DNA from: Terriglobales bacterium
GTDB taxonomy: Bacteria > Acidobacteriota > Terriglobia > Terriglobales > Acidobacteriaceae
DNA: 12,843 nt
NCBI GenBank assembly: GCA_019241735.1
Contig: JAFAWN010000278.1
Span: 1 to 12,843 of the forward strand
Reading direction: 5' to 3'
Shown here: piece by piece, positions 5,898-12,843 of the stretch
Layout of the letters: each line of letters starts with the position of its first letter
Position numbering within the stretch: position 1 is the first letter of the stretch
The notes under the pieces: generated by a model
The model's input: the letters and a program-made list of their open reading frames with translations, nothing else
Databases searched by the model: none
Told to the model about the DNA's origin: nothing
Position numbers and translations under genes: made by a program

Positions 5898-7115
5898 CTA
5901 ATCCACGGTGTGCTTTGCGGTGTAACCTTCGCGGGCGATGATCTGGTATTTGATGTCTTTACCTTTTTGATCGCGGACCTTCAGCGGACCTCCGTCGGGC
6001 GCAACCACTTCGACCTTCAGCTTGCGATAAGAGCCGTCGAGCTTGGTGTTGGTGGGATGGTAGGCGAGGTTGTACTGGTTGCGAATGTCGCCGACGATGT
6101 CATGAAAGATTTCCGGAAGCTCGGCTTCGAAGCGCGGAAAATAAGCCCGGCCGCCGGTCATCTTGGCGAAGGTGTTCATCTGATTGTCGGCCTGCAAATA
6201 ATCCATATTAGAAATCGGTATGCCGGCGCCATGCGGCGCAGTCATGCCGTGTGATTCATAGTAATTCCGCTCCGCCCAACCAATGCTCACCGGGAAGATG
6301 GTCACATCATGCGTCGTTTTGATCTTCTTCATGATCTGGTCGAGGGTGAGCTTGCTGAAGCTGTCAAAACCGGTACTGATCAGGATGATGTACTTATGCC
6401 CTTCGACCCGGTCCATACGGTCGAGGGTGTCGTAAAGGGCGTCGAACAGATTGGTCTCGGCAAAGCCGGGCATGCGCAACTGGTTCAGTGCTCCAAAGAC
6501 GGCAGTTTTATCCTGGGTGAAATCGACCATGATCTGCGGTTTCATGTCATAAGAGACGACCGCCACCCAGTCATCCTTCTTTAAGTTATGCGCGAAGGAA
6601 TAGGCGGCGTTGAGCGCGTCGACGACGAAGTAATAATTTGTCGAGGCAAATTCCACCAACAGCACAGCGGTGATGGGAGCGTCTGAAATGGCGAAGTTGC
6701 TGATGGTTTGGGGAACGCCGTCTTCGGTTATGCGGAAGTTTTCTTTTTTCAGGTTGGGGATGAACTGTCCATTCTTTGTCGTTACCAGGACGTCAACATT
6801 CACCAGGGGAACGTCGACGGTGAGCGAGTAGTTCGGCATCCCTTCGACTTTTTTGGGCTTTTCCGGGGGTGGAGCGGGAGGCTCTTCCTTTTTCTTCGGG
6901 ATAGCGTAGGGTCCAACGTCACTCTGGGGGCCACCGGCGGCGGGAGGGGTTTCCTGCTGATTGGGGTTCGGGGCAGGCTGGGTCTGAGACCATGCTGAGG
7001 TATGAAGTGATGTCGCCAGAACGATCGTCAATACTGCCAATGAGATAGGCGAAAGCCGCGCCGGGAGTAATTTCAGAGTACGACCAAAAGTTTGGCAAAA
7101 GTGCTGAGAAAACAT
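5898..7115 (-). CDS. Secreted VWA-domain protein, acidobacterial VWFA-related type
   Basis: A 405-residue exported protein resembling the acidobacterial VWFA-related family (TIGR03436), whose function is unknown; VWA domains generally mediate metal-dependent protein contacts. The N-terminus is basic with a hydrophobic stretch (24-39) and a likely signal peptidase site near 41-44. A Pro/Gln/Lys-rich linker follows (45-92). Residues 97-143 contain the typical LVNVDVLVTTKNG and ENFRITEDGVPQ segment that precedes the VWA fold. The VWA core runs from about 148 to 345. Its first metal motif is degenerate: VEFAST at 154-159 where DxSxS is expected. The later Thr in AETNLFDAL (219-227) is kept. QYNLAYHP (347-354) is typical of the family's end. 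The start has a good AAGGA site 5 nt upstream. Confidence 0.85.
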   Translation of the reverse strand: MFSQHFCQTFGRTLKLLPARLSPISLAVLTIVLATSLHTSAWSQTQPAPNPNQQETPPAAGGPQSDVGPYAIPKKKEEPPAPPPEKPKKVEGMPNYSLTVDVPLVNVDVLVTTKNGQFIPNLKKENFRITEDGVPQTISNFAISDAPITAVLLVEFASTNYYFVVDALNAAYSFAHNLKKDDWVAVVSYDMKPQIMVDFTQDKTAVFGALNQLRMPGFAETNLFDALYDTLDRMDRVEGHKYIILISTGFDSFSKLTLDQIMKKIKTTHDVTIFPVSIGWAERNYYESHGMTAPHGAGIPISNMDYLQADNQMNTFAKMTGGRAYFPRFEAELPEIFHDIVGDIRNQYNLAYHPTNTKLDGSYRKLKVEVVAPDGGPLKVRDQKGKDIKYQIIAREGYTAKHTVD

Positions 7116-7120
7116 GAAAG

Positions 7121-7147
7121 TCCTTGGAAATCCCTATGCTAGTATAG
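7121..7147 (-). promoter_or_regulatory. Probable promoter and ribosome binding site of the VWA gene
   Basis: Read on the minus strand, TATACT (7146-7141) is a good -10 box. AAGGA (7125-7121) lies 5 nt before the ATG at 7115. The leader would be about 20 nt. I see no good -35. On the + strand the same bases read TGCTAGTAT (7137-7145), an extended -10-like sequence pointing at the S55 gene, so divergent promoters may overlap here. Confidence 0.4.
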
Positions 7148-7267
7148 ACGCAGGGCTACGCGATTGGGATGTTTTGCCCGGCTTTCATCTCTTCCTCTCC
7201 TACCGGCAAACTGAAAACATGACGCGGATGCTCTTGCTGCGGCTAACCGGCCGCCTGGGGGAGTCCC

Positions 7268-9055
7268 ATGAGACGAACCGTTCCCGGCTTTGCTGTTGCC
7301 TGCCTGCTTGCGCTTTCCCCCGCGATTTTGGCGCAAAATTCTAAACCCTTTGAAACTATACCTGTAAGCCAGATCCATGCCGGGATGCGCGGCGTCGCCT
7401 ACACCGTCTTCCAGGGAACGAAGCCCGAGGCGATGGAGGTCGAGGTACTCGGCATCCTGAAGAACACCAACGGCCCTAAAGGCGACATTATTCTGGTCCG
7501 CCTGGGCGGCGCGAAGGCGGAGTACACCGGCGTCGTAGCGGGCATGAGCGGCAGCCCGGTTTATTTCAACGGCAAGCTGGCGGGAGCTTTGGCGTTCCGC
7601 ATTGGCGAATTCTCGAAGGAGCCGATTGCCGGAGTGACTCCGATTTCCGAAATGCTGGAGATCAACGCATTGGATATCCGGCCTTCGACGGGCGCAGTTG
7701 AGCCGAAGGCGGTGAATAGTGGGCTGAACAAGACATCGGGACCGGGGGTGCAGAGCGGATCGTTGGGGAACGTCTCCAATTATTTGCAGCCGATTGAGAC
7801 CCCGCTGGTGTTTAGCGGCTTCTCCGAGGATGCGGTGCAGAGGTTCGCGCCACAGTTTGCTTCCGCCGGAATCGTTCCGGTGATGGGTGTGGGATCGGTC
7901 AGCGATGTGAAGCAGCCGGAGCCATTGCAGCCCGGCTCTGCGGTCAGCGCGATTCTGGTGCGCGGCGACATGGATATTGCGGCCACGTGCACGGTGACGT
8001 ACATGGACGCGCAACATCTGCTGGCATGCGGGCATCCGCTGCTGCAATTTGGCGCGGTGGATCTGCCGATGACCAAGGCCGAGGTACTGGCCACGCTTCC
8101 GTCGCCGATGAACGCTTTCAAGATTGTGAATGCCACCGAAGCTGTGGGAGCGTTCGTCCAGGACCGCCATACCGGGATCATGGGAGAGTTTGGGAGGAAG
8201 CCGGAGATGATTCCGGTGACGTTGAAAATTCACGGAGGCCCGACCGCCAAGGAATTTCACTACGAGATATTGAACAATCCCAAGCTGAGTCCGGTGGCAA
8301 TGATGGCGACGGTTTTCAACGCGCTGCATGGCATGAACGAATACGGGGAAGAGACGACGTACCGTCTGAGTGGCCACATAAGAGTGGACGGCTATCCGGA
8401 GGTCAGCGTTCAGAACATGTTTTCGGCTGCGGAAGGCGGACAACCGGCGGCTATGCTGGCTGCGCTTTCTGTCGGCGACCGCTTCGGGCGGATCTACGAT
8501 AATCCCTACAATGTTCCTGCGGTGCATGGAGTGGAACTCGATTTTGATCTTTCCAGCGACCGCCACTGGGCGCGTCTGGAAAGCGCCCGCACCGACTTGA
8601 CCGAAGCCCGCCCGGGCGATGACATTACCATCGAGACGGTCTTGCGTCCGTACCGTGGTGAAGGCATTGTGCGGCAGATCAAAGTGCATATTCCCGCGTC
8701 CGCGTCTAAAGGGCCGCTGAACATACTGGTCAGCGATGGCGAAACTCTGGATCGTGTGCGTCATGCGGTGCCGGGGATAGGGCGGAAACTGGACCTGGCC
8801 TCAACCATCGCGATGATGAACAATCAGCATGTGAACAACCGGGTTTATGTGTCGCTGCTGGAGGCTGATCCGGAAGCGATGATTGCCGACAAGGTGATGC
8901 CAACCCTTCCACTTTCCGTGATGAACGTCATGGAAGGAATGAAAGGGACCCAGGACATGATCGTGCTCGGGGAATCCTCGGTAAATGAAACTTCCACTGA
9001 GCCTCTGGACTTTGTGGTCGCCGGTGGCCAGCTGCTTACCGTCACCATCAAGTAG
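7268..9055 (+). CDS. Secreted SpoIVB-like S55 serine peptidase domain protein
   Basis: A 595-residue exported protein with the motifs of SpoIVB-type serine proteases (family S55). Residues 1-22 form a signal peptide, with likely cleavage after AILA. Residues 39-66 contain GMRGVAYTVFQGTKPE and VEVLGILKN, followed by the Ser motif GMSGSP at 92-97 (likely nucleophile Ser94). The His motif ACGHPLLQFG is at 253-262 and QDRHTGIMGEFG at 298-309. In SpoIVB the Ser motif comes after the His motif, so the order here looks permuted. The Asp expected 15 residues before the Ser is Leu79. Residues beyond about 340 have no domain I recognise. The start has GGGGAG about 5 nt upstream. It is the first gene of a + strand series. 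The substrate is unknown, and loss of activity is possible. Confidence 0.82.
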   Translation: MRRTVPGFAVACLLALSPAILAQNSKPFETIPVSQIHAGMRGVAYTVFQGTKPEAMEVEVLGILKNTNGPKGDIILVRLGGAKAEYTGVVAGMSGSPVYFNGKLAGALAFRIGEFSKEPIAGVTPISEMLEINALDIRPSTGAVEPKAVNSGLNKTSGPGVQSGSLGNVSNYLQPIETPLVFSGFSEDAVQRFAPQFASAGIVPVMGVGSVSDVKQPEPLQPGSAVSAILVRGDMDIAATCTVTYMDAQHLLACGHPLLQFGAVDLPMTKAEVLATLPSPMNAFKIVNATEAVGAFVQDRHTGIMGEFGRKPEMIPVTLKIHGGPTAKEFHYEILNNPKLSPVAMMATVFNALHGMNEYGEETTYRLSGHIRVDGYPEVSVQNMFSAAEGGQPAAMLAALSVGDRFGRIYDNPYNVPAVHGVELDFDLSSDRHWARLESARTDLTEARPGDDITIETVLRPYRGEGIVRQIKVHIPASASKGPLNILVSDGETLDRVRHAVPGIGRKLDLASTIAMMNNQHVNNRVYVSLLEADPEAMIADKVMPTLPLSVMNVMEGMKGTQDMIVLGESSVNETSTEPLDFVVAGGQLLTVTIK

Positions 9056-9173
9056 TCGCAGGAAACGTTGCGGCGTTTATAGGTTTTTAGCGGCAAACTT
9101 TGGTTTGTTGCGTCGGTCTCTGCCTGCTTCCGCGCCGTGATAATCTGAAATCTCTCCCGCGAAAATCGAGGGT

Positions 9174-11432
9174 ATGAACGTGGCGATCTCGCGCAGATTT
9201 CTTGTCATTCTTCCTGCCAGCTTTCTGCTTGTCTCCGCGATGCTGTTTGGCGAAGGCACGCGCACATGGGAACAATCGAAATTTGACGAATTCACCCGGG
9301 GAACCGGGAACGGAATAGCGATACGCAGCACCGGAGGCCTGGAACTGGCGCCTGCGTTCAAAACGCTAGCTACGACCCCCGCCACTTTTATCTGGGCCAT
9401 TGCTTCCGACCCGGCGGCAAATCTATACGCAGCCACCGGTTCGCCCGCGCGCGTGTATCTCATCAAGCCTGATGGAACGACTGAAGTTATTTTCGAGCCT
9501 CGCGAATTGCAGGTGCAGGCCCTGGTCGTGGCAAAGAATGGCATTGTGTATGCCGCGACGAATCCCGACGGCAAGGTTTATCGAATCGAGCACGGCGCGA
9601 ATTTAAAAAAGGAGGCCCGACCACAGGCGCCAGACTCGAGGAGTTCGAACTGGAGTTCGTCAGTCTATTTCGATCCCGGCACCAAATATATATGGGACCT
9701 GGCGATGGACAATTCGGGAAAGCTGTATGTAGCCACCGGCGATCATGGAGAGATATTCCGGGTAACGTCGAAGGGCGATCACTCGCTGTTTTTCAAGAGT
9801 GACGAAGTCCATATTCGCGTTCTGGCGTTCGACTCCAAAGGTAATTTGATTGCGGGATCGGATGGCAGCGGCCTGGTGTACCGGATCTCTCCAGCGGGTG
9901 AAGGATTCGTGTTGTACAGCGCTCCCAAGAAGGAGATCACGGCGCTCGCAATCGATAAGGCGGGCTACATTTACGCCGCGGCTGTGGGCGAGAAGCGCGG
10001 CGGATCTGCGTCCTCAAGCGCCTTCTCTGCGCCAGGACCGAGTCCAACACCGGCCCCCGCTTCAGGGGGTCCCGGGGCCTCGGGATCAAGCTCAGCTTCG
10101 GGCGGCAGCACACCTGTCGGCATTTCCAGTAACAGCGGAAGCGGCGGCGGCAGCTCCGAAATTTACCGCATCTCGCCCGATGGCTCGCCCCGTCATTTCT
10201 GGTCATCCCGGGAAGATCTTGTTTATGCCCTTGCCTTCGATCAGCAAGACCGGTTGCTGGTGGGTACGGGCAATCGCGGCCATATTTTTCGTATCACCGG
10301 CGAAGATGAATACACCGATCTGCTGAAGGCGAGCGCCACTCAAGTCACCGGGTTTGCAAAAACTCCGGATGGTGGCTTGTACGTCTCGACCAGTAATCTG
10401 GGGAAAGTATTTGTGTTGGGTGCAACTTCCGAGGCAGAGGGCAGCTACGAAAGCGATGTCTTCGACGCACGAATCTTTTCGCGCTGGGGACGCGCTGAGT
10501 TCCGCGGCTCTGGAAATATCCAGCTGTTCGCCCGCAGCGGCAATGTGGACAATCCGGACCGCAATTGGAGCGACTGGACTTCCATCGATTTGAACAAAGA
10601 CAGTGAGGTAAGGGTCCCGCCGGCGCGATTCATTCAATGGAAGGCCCAGTTACATTCCGGAGCTACCCCGCCACGTCTGGAAGTGGTGGCGCTGAATTAC
10701 CTTCCGCAGAATGTAGCGCCGGATTTTGAGGACATCACGGTACAACTCGGCGTGCGCTACCAGTCGCTTCCCAAACCTGCAAGCGGGGAAATGGTAGGCG
10801 GACAACACTTTGATCCCGCTCCAGTTCCCTCCCACGACCGTGATTCGATTGGCGTGAAGTGGACCGTGCATGACGATAACGACGACGTCATGACGTATTC
10901 CGTTTACTATCGCGGCGAAGGAGACACCCGATGGCAGCTGCTTAAAGGCAATCTATCGGAAAAATTTTACTCGTTCGATGCGTCGCTGCTGCCTGACGGC
11001 GTCTATACCGTCAAGGTGGTCGCCTCCGATGCGCCGTCCCATTCTCCCGGCCAGGCGCTGTCTGGTGAAAAAGAAAGCGCGCGCTTCGAAGTCGATACCA
11101 CTGCGCCGGCCATCCTCAACCTCCAGGCCAGCGCGAAATCCGGGGACCTTCACGTAAGCTTCCGCGCCTCCGACAGCTTCTCACCGATAAAGCGGGCCGA
11201 ATATTCCATCGACGCCGGCGACTGGCGACTGGTTGAACCCATCGGTCAGCTGTCGGATTCGAAGGACGAAGCTTATGACTTCCACGCTCCCGTAGCAGAA
11301 GACATTGCTGGTAACGCCTCCACTCGCGCCCCAGTGAAGAGCGATCGCACGCTGGAGCACGTAGTCGTGGTTCGCGTCTATGATCGTTACGACAACATGA
11401 GCTCGGCAAAGTTTGTAGTTCGCGGCCGGTAG
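9174..11432 (+). CDS. Exported seven-bladed beta-propeller protein with C-terminal Ig/FnIII-like region
   Basis: No precise family is recognised. Residues 1-27 are a signal peptide or anchor. Seven repeats of the form LYAATG...GxVYRI follow, at about 74-99, 113-139, 173-200, 214-239, 254-337, 349-375 and 390-415, which would make one complete seven-bladed propeller. Blade five is split by a Ser/Gly/Pro-rich insert (274-328). Residues 426-515 resemble a jelly-roll module (FRGSGNIQLFARSG, WSDWTSI). Residues 556-640 look like an FnIII-type domain (WTVHDDNDDVMTYSVYYR, LPDGVYTVKVVASD). A further beta domain reaches the end. A scaffold or carbohydrate/protein-binding role in the periplasm or at the surface is inferred. 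The ATG at 9174 sits only 1 nt from GAGGG; the GTG at 9180 has better spacing (7 nt). A weak GATAAT (-10-like) lies at 9139-9144. Confidence 0.75.
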   Translation: MNVAISRRFLVILPASFLLVSAMLFGEGTRTWEQSKFDEFTRGTGNGIAIRSTGGLELAPAFKTLATTPATFIWAIASDPAANLYAATGSPARVYLIKPDGTTEVIFEPRELQVQALVVAKNGIVYAATNPDGKVYRIEHGANLKKEARPQAPDSRSSNWSSSVYFDPGTKYIWDLAMDNSGKLYVATGDHGEIFRVTSKGDHSLFFKSDEVHIRVLAFDSKGNLIAGSDGSGLVYRISPAGEGFVLYSAPKKEITALAIDKAGYIYAAAVGEKRGGSASSSAFSAPGPSPTPAPASGGPGASGSSSASGGSTPVGISSNSGSGGGSSEIYRISPDGSPRHFWSSREDLVYALAFDQQDRLLVGTGNRGHIFRITGEDEYTDLLKASATQVTGFAKTPDGGLYVSTSNLGKVFVLGATSEAEGSYESDVFDARIFSRWGRAEFRGSGNIQLFARSGNVDNPDRNWSDWTSIDLNKDSEVRVPPARFIQWKAQLHSGATPPRLEVVALNYLPQNVAPDFEDITVQLGVRYQSLPKPASGEMVGGQHFDPAPVPSHDRDSIGVKWTVHDDNDDVMTYSVYYRGEGDTRWQLLKGNLSEKFYSFDASLLPDGVYTVKVVASDAPSHSPGQALSGEKESARFEVDTTAPAILNLQASAKSGDLHVSFRASDSFSPIKRAEYSIDAGDWRLVEPIGQLSDSKDEAYDFHAPVAEDIAGNASTRAPVKSDRTLEHVVVVRVYDRYDNMSSAKFVVRGR

Positions 11433-11440
11433 GTGGGTGC

Positions 11441-12028
11441 TTGCAATCTAGCTGTGTTCTAAACGCAGTTGGCTGGCTTGCCTGCTGCGTCTATGCAACC
11501 ATTCCCGGTTTCTGGCTGCTTATTCATCCCCGCGCTGATTACTGGCGTTCCCGGTTCCGTTCTCCGTATCGCGCGCTTCTGCCCCTATGGATTGGGATGT
11601 GGATCGTGGCCGCGGCGGTTACAGCGCCGTGGCGTAAGGTGACAGCCTATAGATCGCCCTGGGCTTGGCTCCCTGCGGTGGCGCTTTTTGTCTGCGGCTT
11701 GACCATTTACCGTTTTGCGGCGGTCAACTTCAGTTTGGCGCAACTTGGCGGGCTGCCGGAAGTTTTAGCGGGAAATCTTGAACAGCGGTTGGTCAGATCG
11801 GGAATTCGAAAACACATTCGCCATCCCATCTATCTGGCGCATTTATGTGAAATGCTGGGCTGGAGCATCGGCACCGGAGTCGCGGTCTGCTCCGGCCTGA
11901 CCGCCTTCGCCATAGTGACCGGCGCGATCATGATCAGGCTCGAGGATGAGGAATTAAGCCGGCGTTTCGGAGAAGAATTCAGGGAATACCGAGAGCGGGT
12001 GCCGGCGGTGCTGCCCAAGCTTTGGTAG
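11441..12028 (+). CDS. ICMT-like membrane methyltransferase family protein
   Basis: A 195-residue integral membrane protein with the C-terminal signature of isoprenylcysteine carboxyl methyltransferase and related PEMT-like enzymes, which bind S-adenosylmethionine. The signature comprises RHPIY (127-131), then a membrane stretch, then EDEEL (168-172), FGEEFREY (176-183) and RVPAVLP (186-192). Hydrophobic helices lie at about 11-28, 46-62, 73-94 and 141-165. Bacteria lack the prenylated substrates of eukaryotic ICMT, so the substrate is unknown. The frame has no ATG or GTG near its beginning; the TTG at 11441 is the best start, with AGGTGGG (11431-11437) just upstream. It starts 8 bp after the propeller gene stop, so the two are probably co-transcribed. 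The short N-terminal part is not conserved enough to check. Confidence 0.82.
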   Translation: MQSSCVLNAVGWLACCVYATIPGFWLLIHPRADYWRSRFRSPYRALLPLWIGMWIVAAAVTAPWRKVTAYRSPWAWLPAVALFVCGLTIYRFAAVNFSLAQLGGLPEVLAGNLEQRLVRSGIRKHIRHPIYLAHLCEMLGWSIGTGVAVCSGLTAFAIVTGAIMIRLEDEELSRRFGEEFREYRERVPAVLPKLW

Positions 12029-12120
12029 TGGTGCAGTTTGAAGGCTACTGATTAAGGAAGGAAAATCGCCTGGGCTTTAGCGGTGCAGCAATCCCTAATT
12101 CCTCGAAAAGCGCGTCAAGG

Positions 12121-12190
12121 GTTTGATTTATAGTCAACTTATAGCCAACGTACAGTCAATTATATTGGCTACATTTTGTAGCGTTTGATT
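12121..12190. repeat. 11-bp-phased repeat block bounded by GTTTGATT
   Basis: Three related decamers start exactly 11 bp apart: TATAGTCAAC (12129), TATAGCCAAC (12140) and TACAGTCAAT (12151). The second also forms an inverted repeat, TAGCCAA (12142-12148) with TTGGCTA (12165-12171). The block is bounded by an exact 8-bp direct repeat, GTTTGATT (12121-12128 and 12183-12190). On the minus strand the units read TTGACTRTA-like. The layout resembles tandem binding sites of an OmpR/PhoB-type regulator, but no gene start lies close by on either strand. The rest of this 306-bp spacer (12029-12120 and 12191-12276) shows no gene I can support. Confidence 0.6.
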
Positions 12191-12276
12191 GTGATGAAAT
12201 TTCCTAAGCGCTTCAAGGCGTTTCAAATAATCTCAGCTTAGTTGAAGGCACTGGAGTGGGAGCTGCGTGTTGCCCA

Positions 12277-12311
12277 ATAAAAAAGGTCTCAGGCTTGCCG
12301 CCCAAGACCTT
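12277..12311 (-). terminator. Rho-independent terminator of the stress-protein gene
   Basis: Read on the minus strand, AAGGTCTTGGGC pairs with GCCTGAGACCTT (two G-T wobbles, loop GGCAA), and a run of six T follows (12284-12279). It begins 23 bp after the stop codon of the minus-strand gene. Stem, loop and T-tract are all typical. Confidence 0.88.
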
Positions 12312-12334
12312 AATCTGCTTATAGAGTCGCGATA

Positions 12335-12843
12335 TTAGCTGGCGCGCTCCATGGGTTTGTTGGTCTTCGAGAAGTCAGCGCCGGCTTCGCCGGTGGAAGA
12401 AACATCTTCCGCCCCGGTGCTCTCGAGGATGTCCTTGGCTTTCTTGGTCCACTTGGAATCGTCGCAGTGCACGGAGATGAGAATGCCTCCCTGTTTAACC
12501 CTGCCTTCGTAACGCTTGGCTTCGTATTCCGGAATTCCCATACCAACGAGCGCTCCGATAAGTCCGCCCACTGCGCCGCCGACGCCAAGCCCGGCCAGTC
12601 CGCCCATGATAGGTCCGGCGGCGATGAACGGGCCCAGGCCCGGAATCGCCAATGCGCCGATACCGGCAAGGACGCCGAGCGTGCCGCCAATGACGCCTCC
12701 CGCCGTAGCCCCCGTCGTGGTGCCTTCCGGCGCTTTAGTGTCTTTCTCGGCTGCGAAGTCCCTGGTTCCCCTGTTGTCAGGCATCAGGACCGAAATGTCC
12801 TGGCTTCGGAATCCCTGCTGGACCAGCGTGTCGACTGTGTTCT
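12335..12843 (-). CDS. Glycine-zipper general-stress-type protein, 5' end outside window
   Basis: Resembles the acidobacterial and cyanobacterial proteins that join a general stress protein 17M-like domain to a glycine-zipper hairpin; the molecular function is not known. The frame stays open to the right edge, and the residues before the internal Met at 12784 (VQQGFRSQDISVLMPDN) match the family, so that Met is not the start. About 168 residues are visible. Their parts, counted from the Met at 12784, are: a charged segment with RDFAAEKDTKAPEG (7-20); a Gly/Ala-rich hydrophobic hairpin (about 23-84) with IPGLGPFIAAGP; GIPEYEAKRYEGRVK (83-97); and a C-terminal alpha/beta part (99-135) with GGILISVHCDD. 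The hairpin probably inserts into or contacts a membrane. A strong terminator follows the stop. Confidence 0.85.
   Translation of the reverse strand, partial: NTVDTLVQQGFRSQDISVLMPDNRGTRDFAAEKDTKAPEGTTTGATAGGVIGGTLGVLAGIGALAIPGLGPFIAAGPIMGGLAGLGVGGAVGGLIGALVGMGIPEYEAKRYEGRVKQGGILISVHCDDSKWTKKAKDILESTGAEDVSSTGEAGADFSKTNKPMERAS

Noticed and set aside
7139..8764. 541-residue minus-strand open frame opposite the S55 gene
   Set aside because: Its peptide is rich in Arg, His and Gln with no recognisable motif, while the + strand frame has a signal peptide and clear S55 motifs.
9063..9088. Possible terminator after the S55 gene (AAACG/CGTTT stem, later TTTTT)
   Set aside because: The stem is only 5 bp with low GC and the T-run is five bases away, too weak to call.
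12192..12242. Tiny frame encoding MKFPKRFKAFQIISA after the phased repeats
   Set aside because: Fifteen codons with no ribosome binding site and no way to judge conservation from one sequence.
1..12843. tRNA or rRNA genes
   Set aside because: No T-arm-like GGTTCRANNCC with a matching acceptor stem and no rRNA-like stretch was found by eye on either strand.

Overview
The window looks like chromosomal DNA of an acidobacterium (Acidobacteriota, Terriglobia/Koribacter-like). The main evidence is a secreted VWA-type protein that resembles the acidobacterial VWFA-related family (TIGR03436), next to a secreted S55-type protease and a secreted beta-propeller protein, in moderately GC-rich DNA. This is inference from family resemblance; no rRNA or tRNA gene is present to confirm it.

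Left part (1-3639): the end of a response-regulator diguanylate cyclase (REC-GGDEF), whose stop codon lies in a GC-rich tandem repeat. A roughly 400-bp spacer follows with several hairpins, one of them terminator-like. Then come three genes on the + strand: the membrane metalloprotease HtpX, a small four-helix DUF4149-type membrane protein, and a divergent YchF/OLA1 nucleotide-binding protein.

Middle part (3640-5126): a small M50 site-2-protease-like membrane protein lies between two repeat-filled spacers. The repeats are copies of a unit carrying hairpins with different stems but nearly the same 7-nt loop (ACAAAAC). They also create spurious minus-strand reading frames sharing the peptide FAFCADEWDQS. 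This is the most unusual non-coding structure in the window.

Right part (5127-12843): a ZIP-family metal transporter converges with the VWA gene, 6 bp apart. The VWA gene is divergent from a + strand series: the S55 protease, a seven-bladed propeller protein, and an ICMT-like membrane methyltransferase that begins 8 bp after the propeller stop. The series faces a minus-strand glycine-zipper stress protein (5' end outside the window) with a clear Rho-independent terminator. The convergent spacer also holds an operator-like block of 11-bp-phased repeats.

Functionally, much of the window concerns the cell envelope: two intramembrane or membrane metalloproteases, a secreted serine protease, two other exported proteins, a metal transporter and a membrane methyltransferase. 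I see no operon encoding an obvious new defence or biosynthetic system. The most novel signals are the conserved-loop hairpin repeats, the permuted order of S55 motifs, the altered switch region in YchF, and the phased repeat block at 12121-12190.
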